Source: a virus. Taken from it: 33,524 nucleotides of DNA. A program made the translations under genes and the position numbers. The DNA is taken from positions 1 through 33,524 of the IMG/VR virus record IMGVR_UViG_3300021197_001832, one strand, 5' to 3'. Positions 7,422 through 15,945 of this stretch are shown here, in pieces. Under the pieces are notes generated by a model. The model had not been told where the DNA came from, ran no database searches, and was given only the letters and a program-made list of their open reading frames with translations. Position 1 is the first letter of the stretch. Each line of letters opens with the position of its first letter.

Positions 7422-8990
7422 ATGACACAACAGACACTTAACATAGGGTCAAATGCAAACGACGGAACGGGCGATAATCTAAGAACCGCCATGACCAAGG
7501 TGAATGAGAATTTCACTGAAGTTTATTCTGCTCCAGGCTTTAGTTTAGATGCAATAACAATCTCCGGCAATGAAATAAGTGCCGTTAGATCCAACGATGA
7601 CCTTGTTTTCAACCCAGCGGGCACTGGTGTAGTCCAATTCCCTGCCATAAAGATCGACGACAACAATATTGTAGGAACAAGATCAAATGAGGACATCAAC
7701 CTTCTACCTAGCGGGACAGGTTCGGTGGTGTTTGGTGCAATCAAGATAACAGGCACGAGCCTATCATCCGATGACTCAACAGCGATAAACATCAACGAGA
7801 ATTTAATCGTAGATGGAACTGCTAGTGTCACAGGTACAGCAACCGTCGGCACCCTAAATGCTAGTACGGGATCCACTATAGGTAACCTAACACTGGCCAA
7901 TGGATCCATAACGGACTCATCGGGAGCCATCAGTTTCGGCAACGAGAACATCACCACAACCGGAACAGTTAGTGCAGGAACAGGATCTACAATCGGGAAC
8001 CTAACACTGGCCAATGGATCCATAACGGACTCATCGGGGGCCATCAGTTTCGGCAACGAGAACATCACCACAACCGGAACACTGGACGTGGGTGGACTAA
8101 CGACTCTTTCAACTCTGGCTGTCACCAGCACTACAGGGTTAGTGGGAACGACTACCATAGACAACTTGACCTTCAATGACAACACAATTGGATCAAGTTC
8201 AAATGCGGACATCAACCTGACCCCGGGAGGAACAGGAAGTGTTGTAATCTCTAATTTGACTGTTGACTCCAACATCAACCTCACAGACAACGAAATTACA
8301 ACAACACAGTCCAACTCGGATCTTGTAATTGCCCCAGCAGGTACAGGACAGGTTGTCATCGCCAAAGCGGACATCAATGGCGGTGCCATAGATAATACAA
8401 CCATCGGAGGAGCAACTCCTGCCGCTGGAACTTTTACATCGTTGGCCACCACTGCATCTTTGGCCATTGATGGAGTTACGATTTCAGACAACACAGTTTC
8501 AACAAATTCATCAAATGCCAATCTAGAGTTGACCGGTAACGGATCAGGTGGTGTGACAATAAGTGGGTTCACCATGCCAACTTCTGACGACAGTGCGGGC
8601 AAATTTTTAACCACGAACGGACTTGGAGTGCTTTCATTTGCAACGGCGGGTGTGTCATTAAGCCATTCAGATTTGGCAGACGCCTCAACAACAGTTGCAA
8701 GTTCGGCCACTAGTGTGATAAACACATTTGACAAGACTGTGCATAGAAGTGCAAAATACTTTATATCTGCCTCAGATGCCACAAACAGTAGATTTGAATT
8801 TGTAGAAGCAAACGTGATACACGACGGTACAACAGCATACATTTCAACCTTTGGGTCGGTAAGTGATCACACAGTAGGATTAGCGACCTACTCAGTTGGG
8901 ATTAGTGGTAACAACGTACAACTAAAAGTTACAAATATCACTGACAATAGCACAGTGTTCAAAATCCAGCGTATAGCAATAGACGTATAA
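7422..8990 (+). CDS. Fibre-like repeat protein with one C-terminal repeat domain
   Basis: 522 aa. Head motif LNIGSNANDGTGDNLRTA with VNENFTEVY, then shaft repeats (NLTPGGTGSV, VIAPAGTGQV, LTGNGSGGV types) and an ATPAAGTFTSL segment also found in the 4810 protein. The last ~105 residues (SAKYFIS, ANVIHDGTTAYISTFG, ending KIQRIAIDV) are one copy of the domain that occurs four times in the upstream protein. It contains 69-bp DNA repeats at 7881-7949 and 7995-8063. It is a close paralogue of its upstream neighbour, three bases away, and probably a structural virion protein. Confidence 0.74.
   Translation: MTQQTLNIGSNANDGTGDNLRTAMTKVNENFTEVYSAPGFSLDAITISGNEISAVRSNDDLVFNPAGTGVVQFPAIKIDDNNIVGTRSNEDINLLPSGTGSVVFGAIKITGTSLSSDDSTAININENLIVDGTASVTGTATVGTLNASTGSTIGNLTLANGSITDSSGAISFGNENITTTGTVSAGTGSTIGNLTLANGSITDSSGAISFGNENITTTGTLDVGGLTTLSTLAVTSTTGLVGTTTIDNLTFNDNTIGSSSNADINLTPGGTGSVVISNLTVDSNINLTDNEITTTQSNSDLVIAPAGTGQVVIAKADINGGAIDNTTIGGATPAAGTFTSLATTASLAIDGVTISDNTVSTNSSNANLELTGNGSGGVTISGFTMPTSDDSAGKFLTTNGLGVLSFATAGVSLSHSDLADASTTVASSATSVINTFDKTVHRSAKYFISASDATNSRFEFVEANVIHDGTTAYISTFGSVSDHTVGLATYSVGISGNNVQLKVTNITDNSTVFKIQRIAIDV
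7881..7949 (+). repeat. 69-bp coding repeat, copy 3
   Basis: Identical by eye to copy 1 in the preceding gene, 2.6 kb away. Confidence 0.85.
7995..8063 (+). repeat. 69-bp coding repeat, copy 4
   Basis: Starts 114 bp after copy 3, the same spacing as copies 1 and 2; differs from copy 1 at about two positions. Confidence 0.85.
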
Positions 8991-9017
8991 TAATTACATT
9001 AGGTTTATAAAAAATTA

Positions 9018-9025
9018 TATAAATA
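9018..9025 (+). promoter_or_regulatory. Late promoter (TATAAATA)
   Basis: Perfect match to the T4 late consensus in the 60-nt gap before the ATG at 9051. The expected start near 9031 leaves a leader carrying AAAAGGA as ribosome site. Confidence 0.75.
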
Positions 9026-9050
9026 CTCTTAACAAAAGGAATTTTAAAAC

Positions 9051-10799
9051 ATGGCAAGACAAGCAATCAACATTGGATCAAGTGCAAACGACGGCACGGG
9101 TGATCCGCTAAGAACAGCATTTGACAAGATAAACGACAACTTCGTGGAACTTTACGGTGGTGACAACGACATCAACACACTTGATGCAAATCTAAATGTT
9201 AACAACTTCGCTATAACAACGGGTGTCACAAATGGCGACATCACAGTAACTCCAAACGGAACAGGAAGCATCAAACTGGGTTCAATGAAATTCAATGGCA
9301 CAACTTTGAGTTCAGATGACTCAACAATTATCAACATCAACGAAGGATTGGTTGTTGATGGCACAGCAAATATTTCAGGTGCGGCAACACTGGCAACAAG
9401 TTTAAAACTGGCGACAGGCGCAACAGTGACTGGCATCCTAGATGAGGACAACTTAGGCACAAACAGTGACACACAATTAGCGACACAACAATCAATCAAG
9501 GCATATGTTGACGCACAGGTCACAGCACAGGACTTGGACTTTGCATGTGATGACTCGACAACACTTTCAATTGATTTAGATTCTGAAAGTTTGCAGTTCT
9601 CTGGTGGTACTGGTATCACAACAGCAGGTACAGGTAACACTGTTACTGTTGCAATAGATTCAACAGTGGCAACACTGACTGGTTCACAGACTTTGACTAA
9701 CAAAGTTCTAACCAACCCAACGATAAACGCGGCGACCATGACAGGTGCTGTTGCCATCAATGGGATAACACTAAACGACAACACTATAATAGCCAACGCC
9801 TCAGATGAAGATTTAGAATTAGATGGCAGTGGCTCAGGAGCAGTCAAGATACTAGCAAACGCCACAGTGGTAGGAACATTGACCACTGCTGATGTTAGCA
9901 CAACGGGTAACACGACTGTGTCAGGATCATTGACAACAGGAAGTTTTGCAGTCGGTGACTTGAATATTATCGCAGACGGTACTATTACTTCTGACACAAA
10001 CGGAGACATAGCAATTGATCCGGCAGGAACAGGTGCGATTGTGTTGACAGGACCAATTACCCACACAGGAACACAGACGACAACAGGACAACTAAATGTA
10101 GACAACTTGAGATTGGACGGAAACACTATTTCTGCTCCATCATCAGGTGGTATTACATTAACACCGGCGGCAGGACAGAACGTTACAGTCGGTGGTACAA
10201 ACACCAACTTAACAGCCGCAGAGGCAAACTTCACATTGTGTGAAGCAACAACTTTGAGAACAAACGCATTACAGAACGATACATCAGATGGTGACCTTGC
10301 AATTTCAACACAGGGTACTGGTGCGGTAACAGTTGCTTCGCAACTTACATTGACAGGATCATTCCTGCCAGCGATACACACATTCGTGGCAACGGACGCA
10401 GTTACGATCACAGAACACGCAGGTAGAACATTATTACTTGGCGAAGTTGGTGGTAACGCATTGGTGACACTAACACTGCCAGATGCAACAGGTAGCGGTG
10501 CAACATACAAATTTATAGTTACTGTTGCAAACACATCAAACTATGTTATCAAGGTACCGGATGCAAACAACACAATAGATGGTATAATGATGTACCTAGA
10601 CGAAGATGGTACAGCGGTTTCGGCTTTCCCAACAGTGGCGGCCTCGGACACAATCACACTAAACGGTGGTACAACGGGCGGTCTAATTGGTGATTATCTC
10701 GAGATAGTTGACATAGCGGCTGACCAATATCACGTAAGGGGTGTGATGAGGGTGGCGGCAGGTGCCAACCCAGCGACACCATTTAGTGCTACAGTTTAA
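9051..10799 (+). CDS. Fibre-like structural protein
   Basis: 582 aa. Head motif INIGSSANDGTGDPLRTAFDKINDNFVELYG is the cleanest example of the family. Residues ~130-215 include DTQLATQQSIKAYVDAQV and TLTGSQTLTNKVLTNP, motifs common in phage tail fibres next to trimeric shafts. Shaft repeats (ITVTPNGTGSI, IAIDPAGTGAIVL, LAISTQGTGAVTV) follow. The C-terminal ~140 residues (from HTFVATDAVTITEHAGRT) form a distinct beta-rich tip, unlike the tips of the two upstream paralogues. It has its own perfect late promoter and a good ribosome site, which suggests abundant expression. Virion role is inferred. Confidence 0.78.
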   Translation: MARQAINIGSSANDGTGDPLRTAFDKINDNFVELYGGDNDINTLDANLNVNNFAITTGVTNGDITVTPNGTGSIKLGSMKFNGTTLSSDDSTIININEGLVVDGTANISGAATLATSLKLATGATVTGILDEDNLGTNSDTQLATQQSIKAYVDAQVTAQDLDFACDDSTTLSIDLDSESLQFSGGTGITTAGTGNTVTVAIDSTVATLTGSQTLTNKVLTNPTINAATMTGAVAINGITLNDNTIIANASDEDLELDGSGSGAVKILANATVVGTLTTADVSTTGNTTVSGSLTTGSFAVGDLNIIADGTITSDTNGDIAIDPAGTGAIVLTGPITHTGTQTTTGQLNVDNLRLDGNTISAPSSGGITLTPAAGQNVTVGGTNTNLTAAEANFTLCEATTLRTNALQNDTSDGDLAISTQGTGAVTVASQLTLTGSFLPAIHTFVATDAVTITEHAGRTLLLGEVGGNALVTLTLPDATGSGATYKFIVTVANTSNYVIKVPDANNTIDGIMMYLDEDGTAVSAFPTVAASDTITLNGGTTGGLIGDYLEIVDIAADQYHVRGVMRVAAGANPATPFSATV

Positions 10800-10808
10800 T
10801 AGTTAACT

Positions 10809-10816
10809 TTTAAATA
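10809..10816 (+). promoter_or_regulatory. Possible late promoter box (TTTAAATA)
   Basis: 7 of 8 matches to the late consensus, 25 nt before the small ORF at 10842. Confidence 0.4.
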
Positions 10817-10841
10817 AAACTAGTCTTTCAACGACACAAGA

Positions 10842-11000
10842 ATGAAGAGACATTATAGTAGACAAAAACAGTATAGGTCTCCACAATCTGAGATAAAACG
10901 CTTGGAGGAGGCCATACGGCGTGAGCAAGACAAGATCGCACGTGAAGGACTACGACAGAACCTAGAACACTGGATCCGTACACAGAATAATCATCAGTAA
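10842..11000 (+). CDS. Small basic helical protein (52 aa)
   Basis: A short frame beginning MKRHYSRQKQYRSP and continuing as a charged helix (EIKRLEEAIRREQDKIAREG) to LEHWIRTQNNHQ. It fills the only sizeable gap between two structural genes. The charge pattern and possible late box suggest it is real. It resembles in size, charge and helix content the protein at 14121-14372, which also sits beside fibre genes; both could be small assembly factors, but that is speculation. Confidence 0.6.
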   Translation: MKRHYSRQKQYRSPQSEIKRLEEAIRREQDKIAREGLRQNLEHWIRTQNNHQ

Positions 11001-11005
11001 TTGCC

Positions 11006-11013
11006 AATAAATA
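11006..11013 (+). promoter_or_regulatory. Late promoter box (AATAAATA)
   Basis: 7 of 8 matches; expected start near 11019 just precedes AAGGAGT (11020-11026), the ribosome site for the ATG at 11034. Confidence 0.65.
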
Positions 11014-11033
11014 CCGTGTAAGGAGTAAGATTA

Positions 11034-13538
11034 ATGGCAACACCAGTGTGGACAACCACGGCAGGTAAAATAGCAACTATCGAAGAACAAGCATCATTTT
11101 CGCTACAACTAGATGCTACCAATGCCACGACTTACTCCGTGATAGCAGGAAGCCTACCCGCAGGAATGCAGGTCACATCTACAGGCTTACTCACAGGTAT
11201 TCCGGCTGAGGTTGCCAAAAGAACTCTTTACACCTTCGTCGTGCGAGCCACGGCCGGAGATGCCACTATCACAGACAGAACATTCTCACTAGATGTTAAC
11301 GGTGCAGATGCCCCAGTGTTTACTACGGCGACAGGACAATTACAACTAGACGATAGCACTAGCGTTGGACTTTATTGGGTCATAGACGGATCCAGTGTTT
11401 CATTGCAAATGCAGGCCACAGATTCAGATACTAGGGCAGGACAGACTCTGGTTTATGAAATTTCAAAAGGATCATTACCCCCAGGAATAACAATGAGCAA
11501 AACAGGTTTGATCTCTGGTATTGTAGAACTAACGGACGATCAAAAGTCCGGAGTGCGTGGAGGGTATGACGGGACAGGCACAGAAGATAATTTCAACGGC
11601 ATCTATGACAGGACTGTTACTTCAAAGAGTATCAGCAAAAATTTTGACTTTATAGTTAGGGTATCAGACGGGACAAGTTTCGTTGAACAAAACAATTCTA
11701 TATTAGTATATTCAGCAGACTTCTGGAGAGTTTCCAACACTGCTATAACCATAGACGCAACAGAGATAGACGGATCACCACTGACCATGGACCTCAGTGC
11801 AAACAGGAGACCGGTGTTCAGGACAGGATCAGATCTTGGTACGTTCAGACACGATAATGCTTTGGTTATTAAAATCGATGTGGAAGACTTTGATCCATTA
11901 CAAAGCGACCTAGAATATTCCATACAGGAAGGATCATTGCCTCCAGGAGTGTCTATTGACATCATTTCCGGCGAACTCTATGGACAACTTGCAAGGCAAA
12001 CAGCCGTGGAAGTCGACTATACTTTTACCGTTAGAGCGAATAGAGTTGTCACAACAGGTTTGAACGTTTTCACAGATCAACAGTTTACCATGAAAGTGAT
12101 AGGTGAGTTGGACATAGGAATAGCATTCACCACACCAACAGTTATCGGTACATTGACCGCAGGCGTACCAAGTTTATTATCCATAGACGCAGTGGCAGAA
12201 GAAACCGACAGGGTACTAGGTTACACAAAAACATCTGGGTCACTTCCGCCAGGAATCACACTTTCGAGTCAAGGCAATTTAGTGGGCACGATAGATCCGA
12301 GTGACTTCACTGACTCCACTAGGGCGTACACATTCACAGTAACAGTTAGTGACCAATACCAAGCGGTGGCCACCTCTAAAGAATTCACAGTCAACATTGA
12401 CATACCATACACGCAGACCGAGTATGGTAATATGTCAGGACACGCTACGTCTTTCATTGACCAGAACATATTCTATAGCATAGCACAGGATCCAAACATA
12501 AATTCAGTCAATAACATTTTTAGACCCGAGGATGAAAATTTTGGTATGAGGCTTAAACCTGATATGTTGATGATGTCGGGATTGGAATCGCAGACACTTA
12601 CAGCATTCCAAAAACAAATGGAGCAGAACCATGCTCCTAAAACCCTTTACTTCGGTGACCTAAAAACGGCCGTGGCCAAGGAAGGAACCACGATCAAGTA
12701 TGAAGTGGTGTACATAGAGATCAAAGATGACATGGTAAACAAAGACGGCGTTGCTGTTCCCAGCTCAATAAGACTGAGAGATGCTGTAACCAAACCCATG
12801 TTAGGTCCAAGAGCATCCAGCATGAATGCCACTACAGACTACATGGACTATGAAGTGACAACGGATGGAGGACTGTCGTTCAGCACATCAGGATCTAAAG
12901 TGAGGTATGCAAACCAACTGAGTGCGGACCTGGGATTCATAGAAACACTATACCCAAATGCCGTGGCCAATATGAGGTCGAGAATGAAGAGCCTCGGACA
13001 CAAGGAATGGGACTACCTACCAACATGGATGAAAACAACACAAAGTGGCGATCTCGCACCATTGGGATATGTCATGGCCGTTCCTGTATGTTATTGCAAA
13101 CCAGGAACATCGGCATTGGTCAAGAAAAGGATTGAGGACAAAGCATTAAATTTTAAAAACATAGCGTTCACTATAGACAGGTATGTGGTCAGCAATAGCA
13201 AAGCGGCTACAGAAACATTCACTGCTGACGGCACTACAACAAGTTTTGTGGTCGACGAACTCATACACGAAGAGGATATATTAGTTAAAGAAGGAACAAA
13301 TATCGTATTTGTAGGTCAAGGTGTAACAGCAGATAACAATATAAAACCAACCTACCTTACAGCAGATGGCACACTTAGATCTGCAGATCATGAACTAGGT
13401 ATTACTCTTTCACATAACACAACAACACTGAAAACAACCATAACATTTACCAAGGAAACACCTTCGGCAGGCACAATTATCAAGGTGGAGAGAAGCAACG
13501 ATAAATATCTTAAATTTAGAGACAAAGGAATACAATAA
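11034..13538 (+). CDS. Large structural protein with Ig-like (He_PIG type) repeats
   Basis: 834 aa. Four putative Ig/cadherin-like repeats can be read from the signature G-S-L-P-x-G-[MIV]-x-[IV]...G-x-[LI]-x-G: GSLPAGMQV (~42), GSLPPGITM (~146), GSLPPGVSI (~304) and GSLPPGITL (~405). After about residue 455 the sequence changes to a mixed domain (AFQKQMEQNHAPKTLYFGDLKTAV and so on), and near 720-820 to a beta segment (TADGTTTSFVVDE, LKTTITFTKETPSAGTIIKVERS). Such Ig-like repeats decorate phage tails, baseplates and fibres and can bind cell-surface glycans. Likely a baseplate or fibre component; exact position unknown. Strong ribosome site and late promoter. Confidence 0.75.
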   Translation: MATPVWTTTAGKIATIEEQASFSLQLDATNATTYSVIAGSLPAGMQVTSTGLLTGIPAEVAKRTLYTFVVRATAGDATITDRTFSLDVNGADAPVFTTATGQLQLDDSTSVGLYWVIDGSSVSLQMQATDSDTRAGQTLVYEISKGSLPPGITMSKTGLISGIVELTDDQKSGVRGGYDGTGTEDNFNGIYDRTVTSKSISKNFDFIVRVSDGTSFVEQNNSILVYSADFWRVSNTAITIDATEIDGSPLTMDLSANRRPVFRTGSDLGTFRHDNALVIKIDVEDFDPLQSDLEYSIQEGSLPPGVSIDIISGELYGQLARQTAVEVDYTFTVRANRVVTTGLNVFTDQQFTMKVIGELDIGIAFTTPTVIGTLTAGVPSLLSIDAVAEETDRVLGYTKTSGSLPPGITLSSQGNLVGTIDPSDFTDSTRAYTFTVTVSDQYQAVATSKEFTVNIDIPYTQTEYGNMSGHATSFIDQNIFYSIAQDPNINSVNNIFRPEDENFGMRLKPDMLMMSGLESQTLTAFQKQMEQNHAPKTLYFGDLKTAVAKEGTTIKYEVVYIEIKDDMVNKDGVAVPSSIRLRDAVTKPMLGPRASSMNATTDYMDYEVTTDGGLSFSTSGSKVRYANQLSADLGFIETLYPNAVANMRSRMKSLGHKEWDYLPTWMKTTQSGDLAPLGYVMAVPVCYCKPGTSALVKKRIEDKALNFKNIAFTIDRYVVSNSKAATETFTADGTTTSFVVDELIHEEDILVKEGTNIVFVGQGVTADNNIKPTYLTADGTLRSADHELGITLSHNTTTLKTTITFTKETPSAGTIIKVERSNDKYLKFRDKGIQ
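13500..13507 (+). promoter_or_regulatory. Possible late promoter (GATAAATA) within the upstream gene
   Basis: 7 of 8 matches, 30 nt before the ATG at 13538; AAAGGA lies between as ribosome site. Confidence 0.45.
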
Positions 13539-14104
13539 TGGCTAGTAAGATAGTACCAGGCAACATAGACGGAACATATCCTAAAGCAGGACAGGATAAC
13601 AGTTCTCAGGGATTCAGAGACAACTTTAGTGCGATAAACACAAACTTCACAGAAGCAAAATCTGAGATCGAAGACCTGCAGACTAACAAAGCAAGTAAAG
13701 ATGCCGCAAGTAACTTCGCTGATAACGAAGTTTCGAGAGCCAAATTTAAAGACACTTCTGAAACTGTGTATGCACATGGAACAGTTTCAAGTGGATCAGT
13801 CATACTTAATCATGAGAACGGACATTACCAGACGGTAACCATCACAGCAGATACCACTTTTGCATTTATAAACTTTCCACCAACAGGAGCATTGGGTAGA
13901 ATTATTTTAGATATCACGGTCGCCCCAACGTCAACAGGTATCCTGACTTTCCCAAGTGCGGTGATCAAAGCAGACAATGTATTTGGATCTGATGGAACGT
14001 CAGATCAGATAACCACGGGAATTGGCAGAACTCTGTTGGAATTCATGTCACCAGACGGCGGCACGACCGTACTGATGAACCAACTGGGCAAACAGTACGC
14101 ATAA
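13538..14104 (+). CDS. Short fibre-like protein
   Basis: 188 aa. The head GNIDGTYPKAGQDNSSQGFRDNFSAINTNFTEAKSEIEDL is a diverged form of the family head, keeping the FRDNF...IN-x-NF spacing. A helical linker follows (residues ~35-70), then a beta domain (VILNHENGHYQTVTI, FINFPPTGALGRIILDI, TFPSAVIKADNVFG) that resembles tips seen in marine phage structural proteins. Its ATG shares one base with the stop of the Ig-like protein, so the two are likely co-produced. Confidence 0.68.
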   Translation: MASKIVPGNIDGTYPKAGQDNSSQGFRDNFSAINTNFTEAKSEIEDLQTNKASKDAASNFADNEVSRAKFKDTSETVYAHGTVSSGSVILNHENGHYQTVTITADTTFAFINFPPTGALGRIILDITVAPTSTGILTFPSAVIKADNVFGSDGTSDQITTGIGRTLLEFMSPDGGTTVLMNQLGKQYA

Positions 14105-14120
14105 CAACTAAAGGAGTATA

Positions 14121-14372
14121 ATGTACTTCCATCCACTACAAGAAGAGATAGGCAACATGTCCGAAGAGGACATCTCAAAAAGGATCAAGGAGTTGAACAG
14201 GAAAGTAGCCATTGCGAGACGTGGCAGGAATCCAGAATTATTATACAATCTCCAACAGGCATTACGGACATATCAAGACGCCATCAGACAGAGACGTATC
14301 GAGGAATGGCACAAGAACAACAAGAAGTTGAGGAACGAACCAGACCTAGGTGACCTGGTCAACATCGACTAG
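14121..14372 (+). CDS. Small charged coiled-coil protein (83 aa)
   Basis: Not recognised. After MYFHPLQEEIGNMSEEDI the chain is a long charged helix (KRIKELNRKVAIARRG, LLYNLQQALRTYQDAIRQRRIEEWHKNNKK) with an acidic tail (EPDLGDLVNID). AAAGGAG sits 6-7 nt before the ATG. Position at the end of the fibre block suggests a structural or assembly role, without direct proof. Confidence 0.65.
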   Translation: MYFHPLQEEIGNMSEEDISKRIKELNRKVAIARRGRNPELLYNLQQALRTYQDAIRQRRIEEWHKNNKKLRNEPDLGDLVNID

Positions 14373-14378
14373 TAAATA
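14371..14378 (+). promoter_or_regulatory. Late-type promoter box (AGTAAATA)
   Basis: 6 of 8 matches, 6 nt before the ATG at 14385; predicted transcript begins 1 nt before the start codon. Confidence 0.5.
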
Positions 14379-14384
14379 GTTTCG

Positions 14385-15020
14385 ATGTCAAACACATTCA
14401 CTTGGAAGATAAAATTCAAATCGATAATCATAGTTGACGGTGAACTGTTCGCCAACGAGTACAAACTGAACGTATCACTGACCCCACACACTGCGAGCCT
14501 AAAGGAGCAAACACAATATTTCGAGAGATTGAAAAATCTCTTCGAACAGGTTTTCGCAAACACCATAACAACGTGGAGGGATGAACCTCTCTACCACACG
14601 TTGAAGAAAAGCACCACGAACAGATTCATTGAATTACCAAAGCCGCCCTATGACCAGATCATGGCCGCGGTGTGTTTCTGCAAAGCCAACAGCATATTGG
14701 ACAGCAAGATAATCATTAACCACATTGAACTTTCATCATGGCAGGGCGATGGTATTACCTACACGGTTGACAAAGACAGCAAAGAGCTTATACTGTTAGA
14801 TAGACCCGATTGGTTCTCAGCGAAGTTCAGCAAATTTGATCCATGGTGGTTGAGGGCGGACACGGCAACATATGACCAAGAACTCGACAAAGGCATCTAT
14901 ACAGGACACTTCAGTTGGAACAATCAAGAGATTCCTGTTGACAAGAAGCACGAGTATCATGCTAAAATATTTGAGTTCCAACCAAAGGTACTAGATGGCG
15001 GCAAAGACAAAGATAAATGA
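14385..15020 (+). CDS. Hypothetical protein (211 aa)
   Basis: Not recognised. A soluble mixed alpha/beta protein: beta start (FTWKIKFKSIIIVDGELF), amphipathic helix (SLKEQTQYFERLKNLFEQVFANTITTW), then KPPYDQIMAAVCFCKANSILDSKIII and a Trp-rich segment (DPWWLRAD, GHFSWNNQEI). No signal peptide or membrane span. The near-leaderless late box suggests late expression. Its end overlaps the polymerase-like fragment by 26 nt. Confidence 0.66.
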   Translation: MSNTFTWKIKFKSIIIVDGELFANEYKLNVSLTPHTASLKEQTQYFERLKNLFEQVFANTITTWRDEPLYHTLKKSTTNRFIELPKPPYDQIMAAVCFCKANSILDSKIIINHIELSSWQGDGITYTVDKDSKELILLDRPDWFSAKFSKFDPWWLRADTATYDQELDKGIYTGHFSWNNQEIPVDKKHEYHAKIFEFQPKVLDGGKDKDK

Positions 15021-15516
15021 CCACGGTGATGTGATATTCTCTGAAGAGGATGTCATCGAGTTACTTTACACGAATCCGGATTTCGACATATCTAAACTTT
15101 ACCTCGACAGCATAGGCAAGTATTCAGCAAGTTTGAAAGAGCTGGGCGTAGACCTGCCTGTGATCAACACAGCACCCAAGAGACCCAAGCCGGAGATATT
15201 TGACAAGGCAAACTGTGATAACTGGCACATGCCTGACAAGTATTACCAAATAAATGTGCTACAATGGTTACTGGACAAATGTCAGAATGACGAAGAGAAA
15301 CTGAGAGTGCAAATGGAGTATGATCTGTTTGAAAAAAAACAGTTCATACGTGTGCTACAATTCCTGATATACTTCGTAGACACACTGAGGGCTAACAACA
15401 TGGTGTGGGGTGTAGGCAGGGGATCCAGCGTGGCCAGTTTCTGCTTGTTCTTGATAGGAGTACACAAGATCAATCCCATGCTGTACAATTTAGATATCAC
15501 CGAATTTTTGAGATGA
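14995..15516 (+). CDS. Fragment related to bacterial DNA polymerase III alpha (C-family palm start)
   Basis: 173 aa. The C-terminal third matches the start of the C-family polymerase palm: KLRVQMEYDL (~102-111) parallels the R-L-x-Y-E-L helix of DnaE, and GVGRGSSVAS (139-148) followed by IGVHKINPMLYNLDITEFLR parallels the DnaE pattern VGPGRGS-x-x-GS...IT-x-x-DPL-x-x-x-LLFERFL. The protein stops exactly there, before the PDxDxD aspartates would come, so it cannot polymerise DNA by itself. The first ~100 residues are unlike DnaE's PHP domain to my eye. It may be a repurposed palm fragment binding DNA or dNTP phosphate, or modulating host pol III; both are inference. Confidence 0.6.
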   Translation: MAAKTKINDHGDVIFSEEDVIELLYTNPDFDISKLYLDSIGKYSASLKELGVDLPVINTAPKRPKPEIFDKANCDNWHMPDKYYQINVLQWLLDKCQNDEEKLRVQMEYDLFEKKQFIRVLQFLIYFVDTLRANNMVWGVGRGSSVASFCLFLIGVHKINPMLYNLDITEFLR

Positions 15517-15543
15517 TAAGTAATAGTAATAGGAGCATATAAC

Positions 15544-15924
15544 ATGGTAGCAAGAGCACCCAGAAAAAGAATGTATAGAACCATGCAAGGACGCATGGTA
15601 GACATAGAAAAACTACGAGCGGCCAACGAATCAGTACAGGCAGTTGGTAACATGAATGTCAATGCGAGGGGAGATGTGTTAGGAGCAGGTGGACAAGTTG
15701 TCACACCAAAGGAACAGATAATCAAGAAGTACTATGAACAGCCAAAAGGCATGGTTAGTGATGCCCCAACCAAAGGCAAACCTATGCCGGCGCCAGTGAA
15801 GACAGTACAGAAGATGACACCCGTAGCGGCCAAACCAGCACCAAAGAAAACGGTAGCAGTGAAACCAAAAATAGAGAGTACGGCCAAAAAAGGCATAGAC
15901 GCGGCACTTGACGGATTAGAATAA
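15544..15924 (+). CDS. Hypothetical basic protein with Ala/Pro/Lys-rich tail
   Basis: 126 aa, function unknown. An ordered N-terminal part (RKRMYRTMQGRMVDIEKLRAANESVQAVGNMNVNARGDVLG, then VTPKEQIIKKYYEQPKG to ~73) precedes a low-complexity tail of K, P, A and V (APVKTVQKMTPVAAKPAPKK) ending DAALDGLE. TAGGAG lies upstream as ribosome site. Such basic disordered tails occur in small virion or scaffold-type proteins, but no family is recognised. Confidence 0.68.
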   Translation: MVARAPRKRMYRTMQGRMVDIEKLRAANESVQAVGNMNVNARGDVLGAGGQVVTPKEQIIKKYYEQPKGMVSDAPTKGKPMPAPVKTVQKMTPVAAKPAPKKTVAVKPKIESTAKKGIDAALDGLE

Positions 15925-15945
15925 ATCTGTTAAACTATTCCTATA

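Noticed and set aside
5269-8063. CRISPR-like array
   Set aside because: The repeats are in frame within protein-coding shaft motifs, with coding sequence between them and only two copies per gene.
4794-10534. Long minus-strand open frames (about 430-460 codons) opposite the fibre genes
   Set aside because: They are antisense shadows caused by the repeat-rich, Thr/Ser/Gly-biased codons; the translated products are low-complexity Val/Pro/Ser with no family character and no ribosome sites.
15908-15945. A fourth TTGACA-type promoter before the GroES-like gene
   Set aside because: TTGACG and a TTAAAC/TAAACT hexamer can be found at about the right spacing, but the -10 match is poor and the -35 is inside coding sequence.
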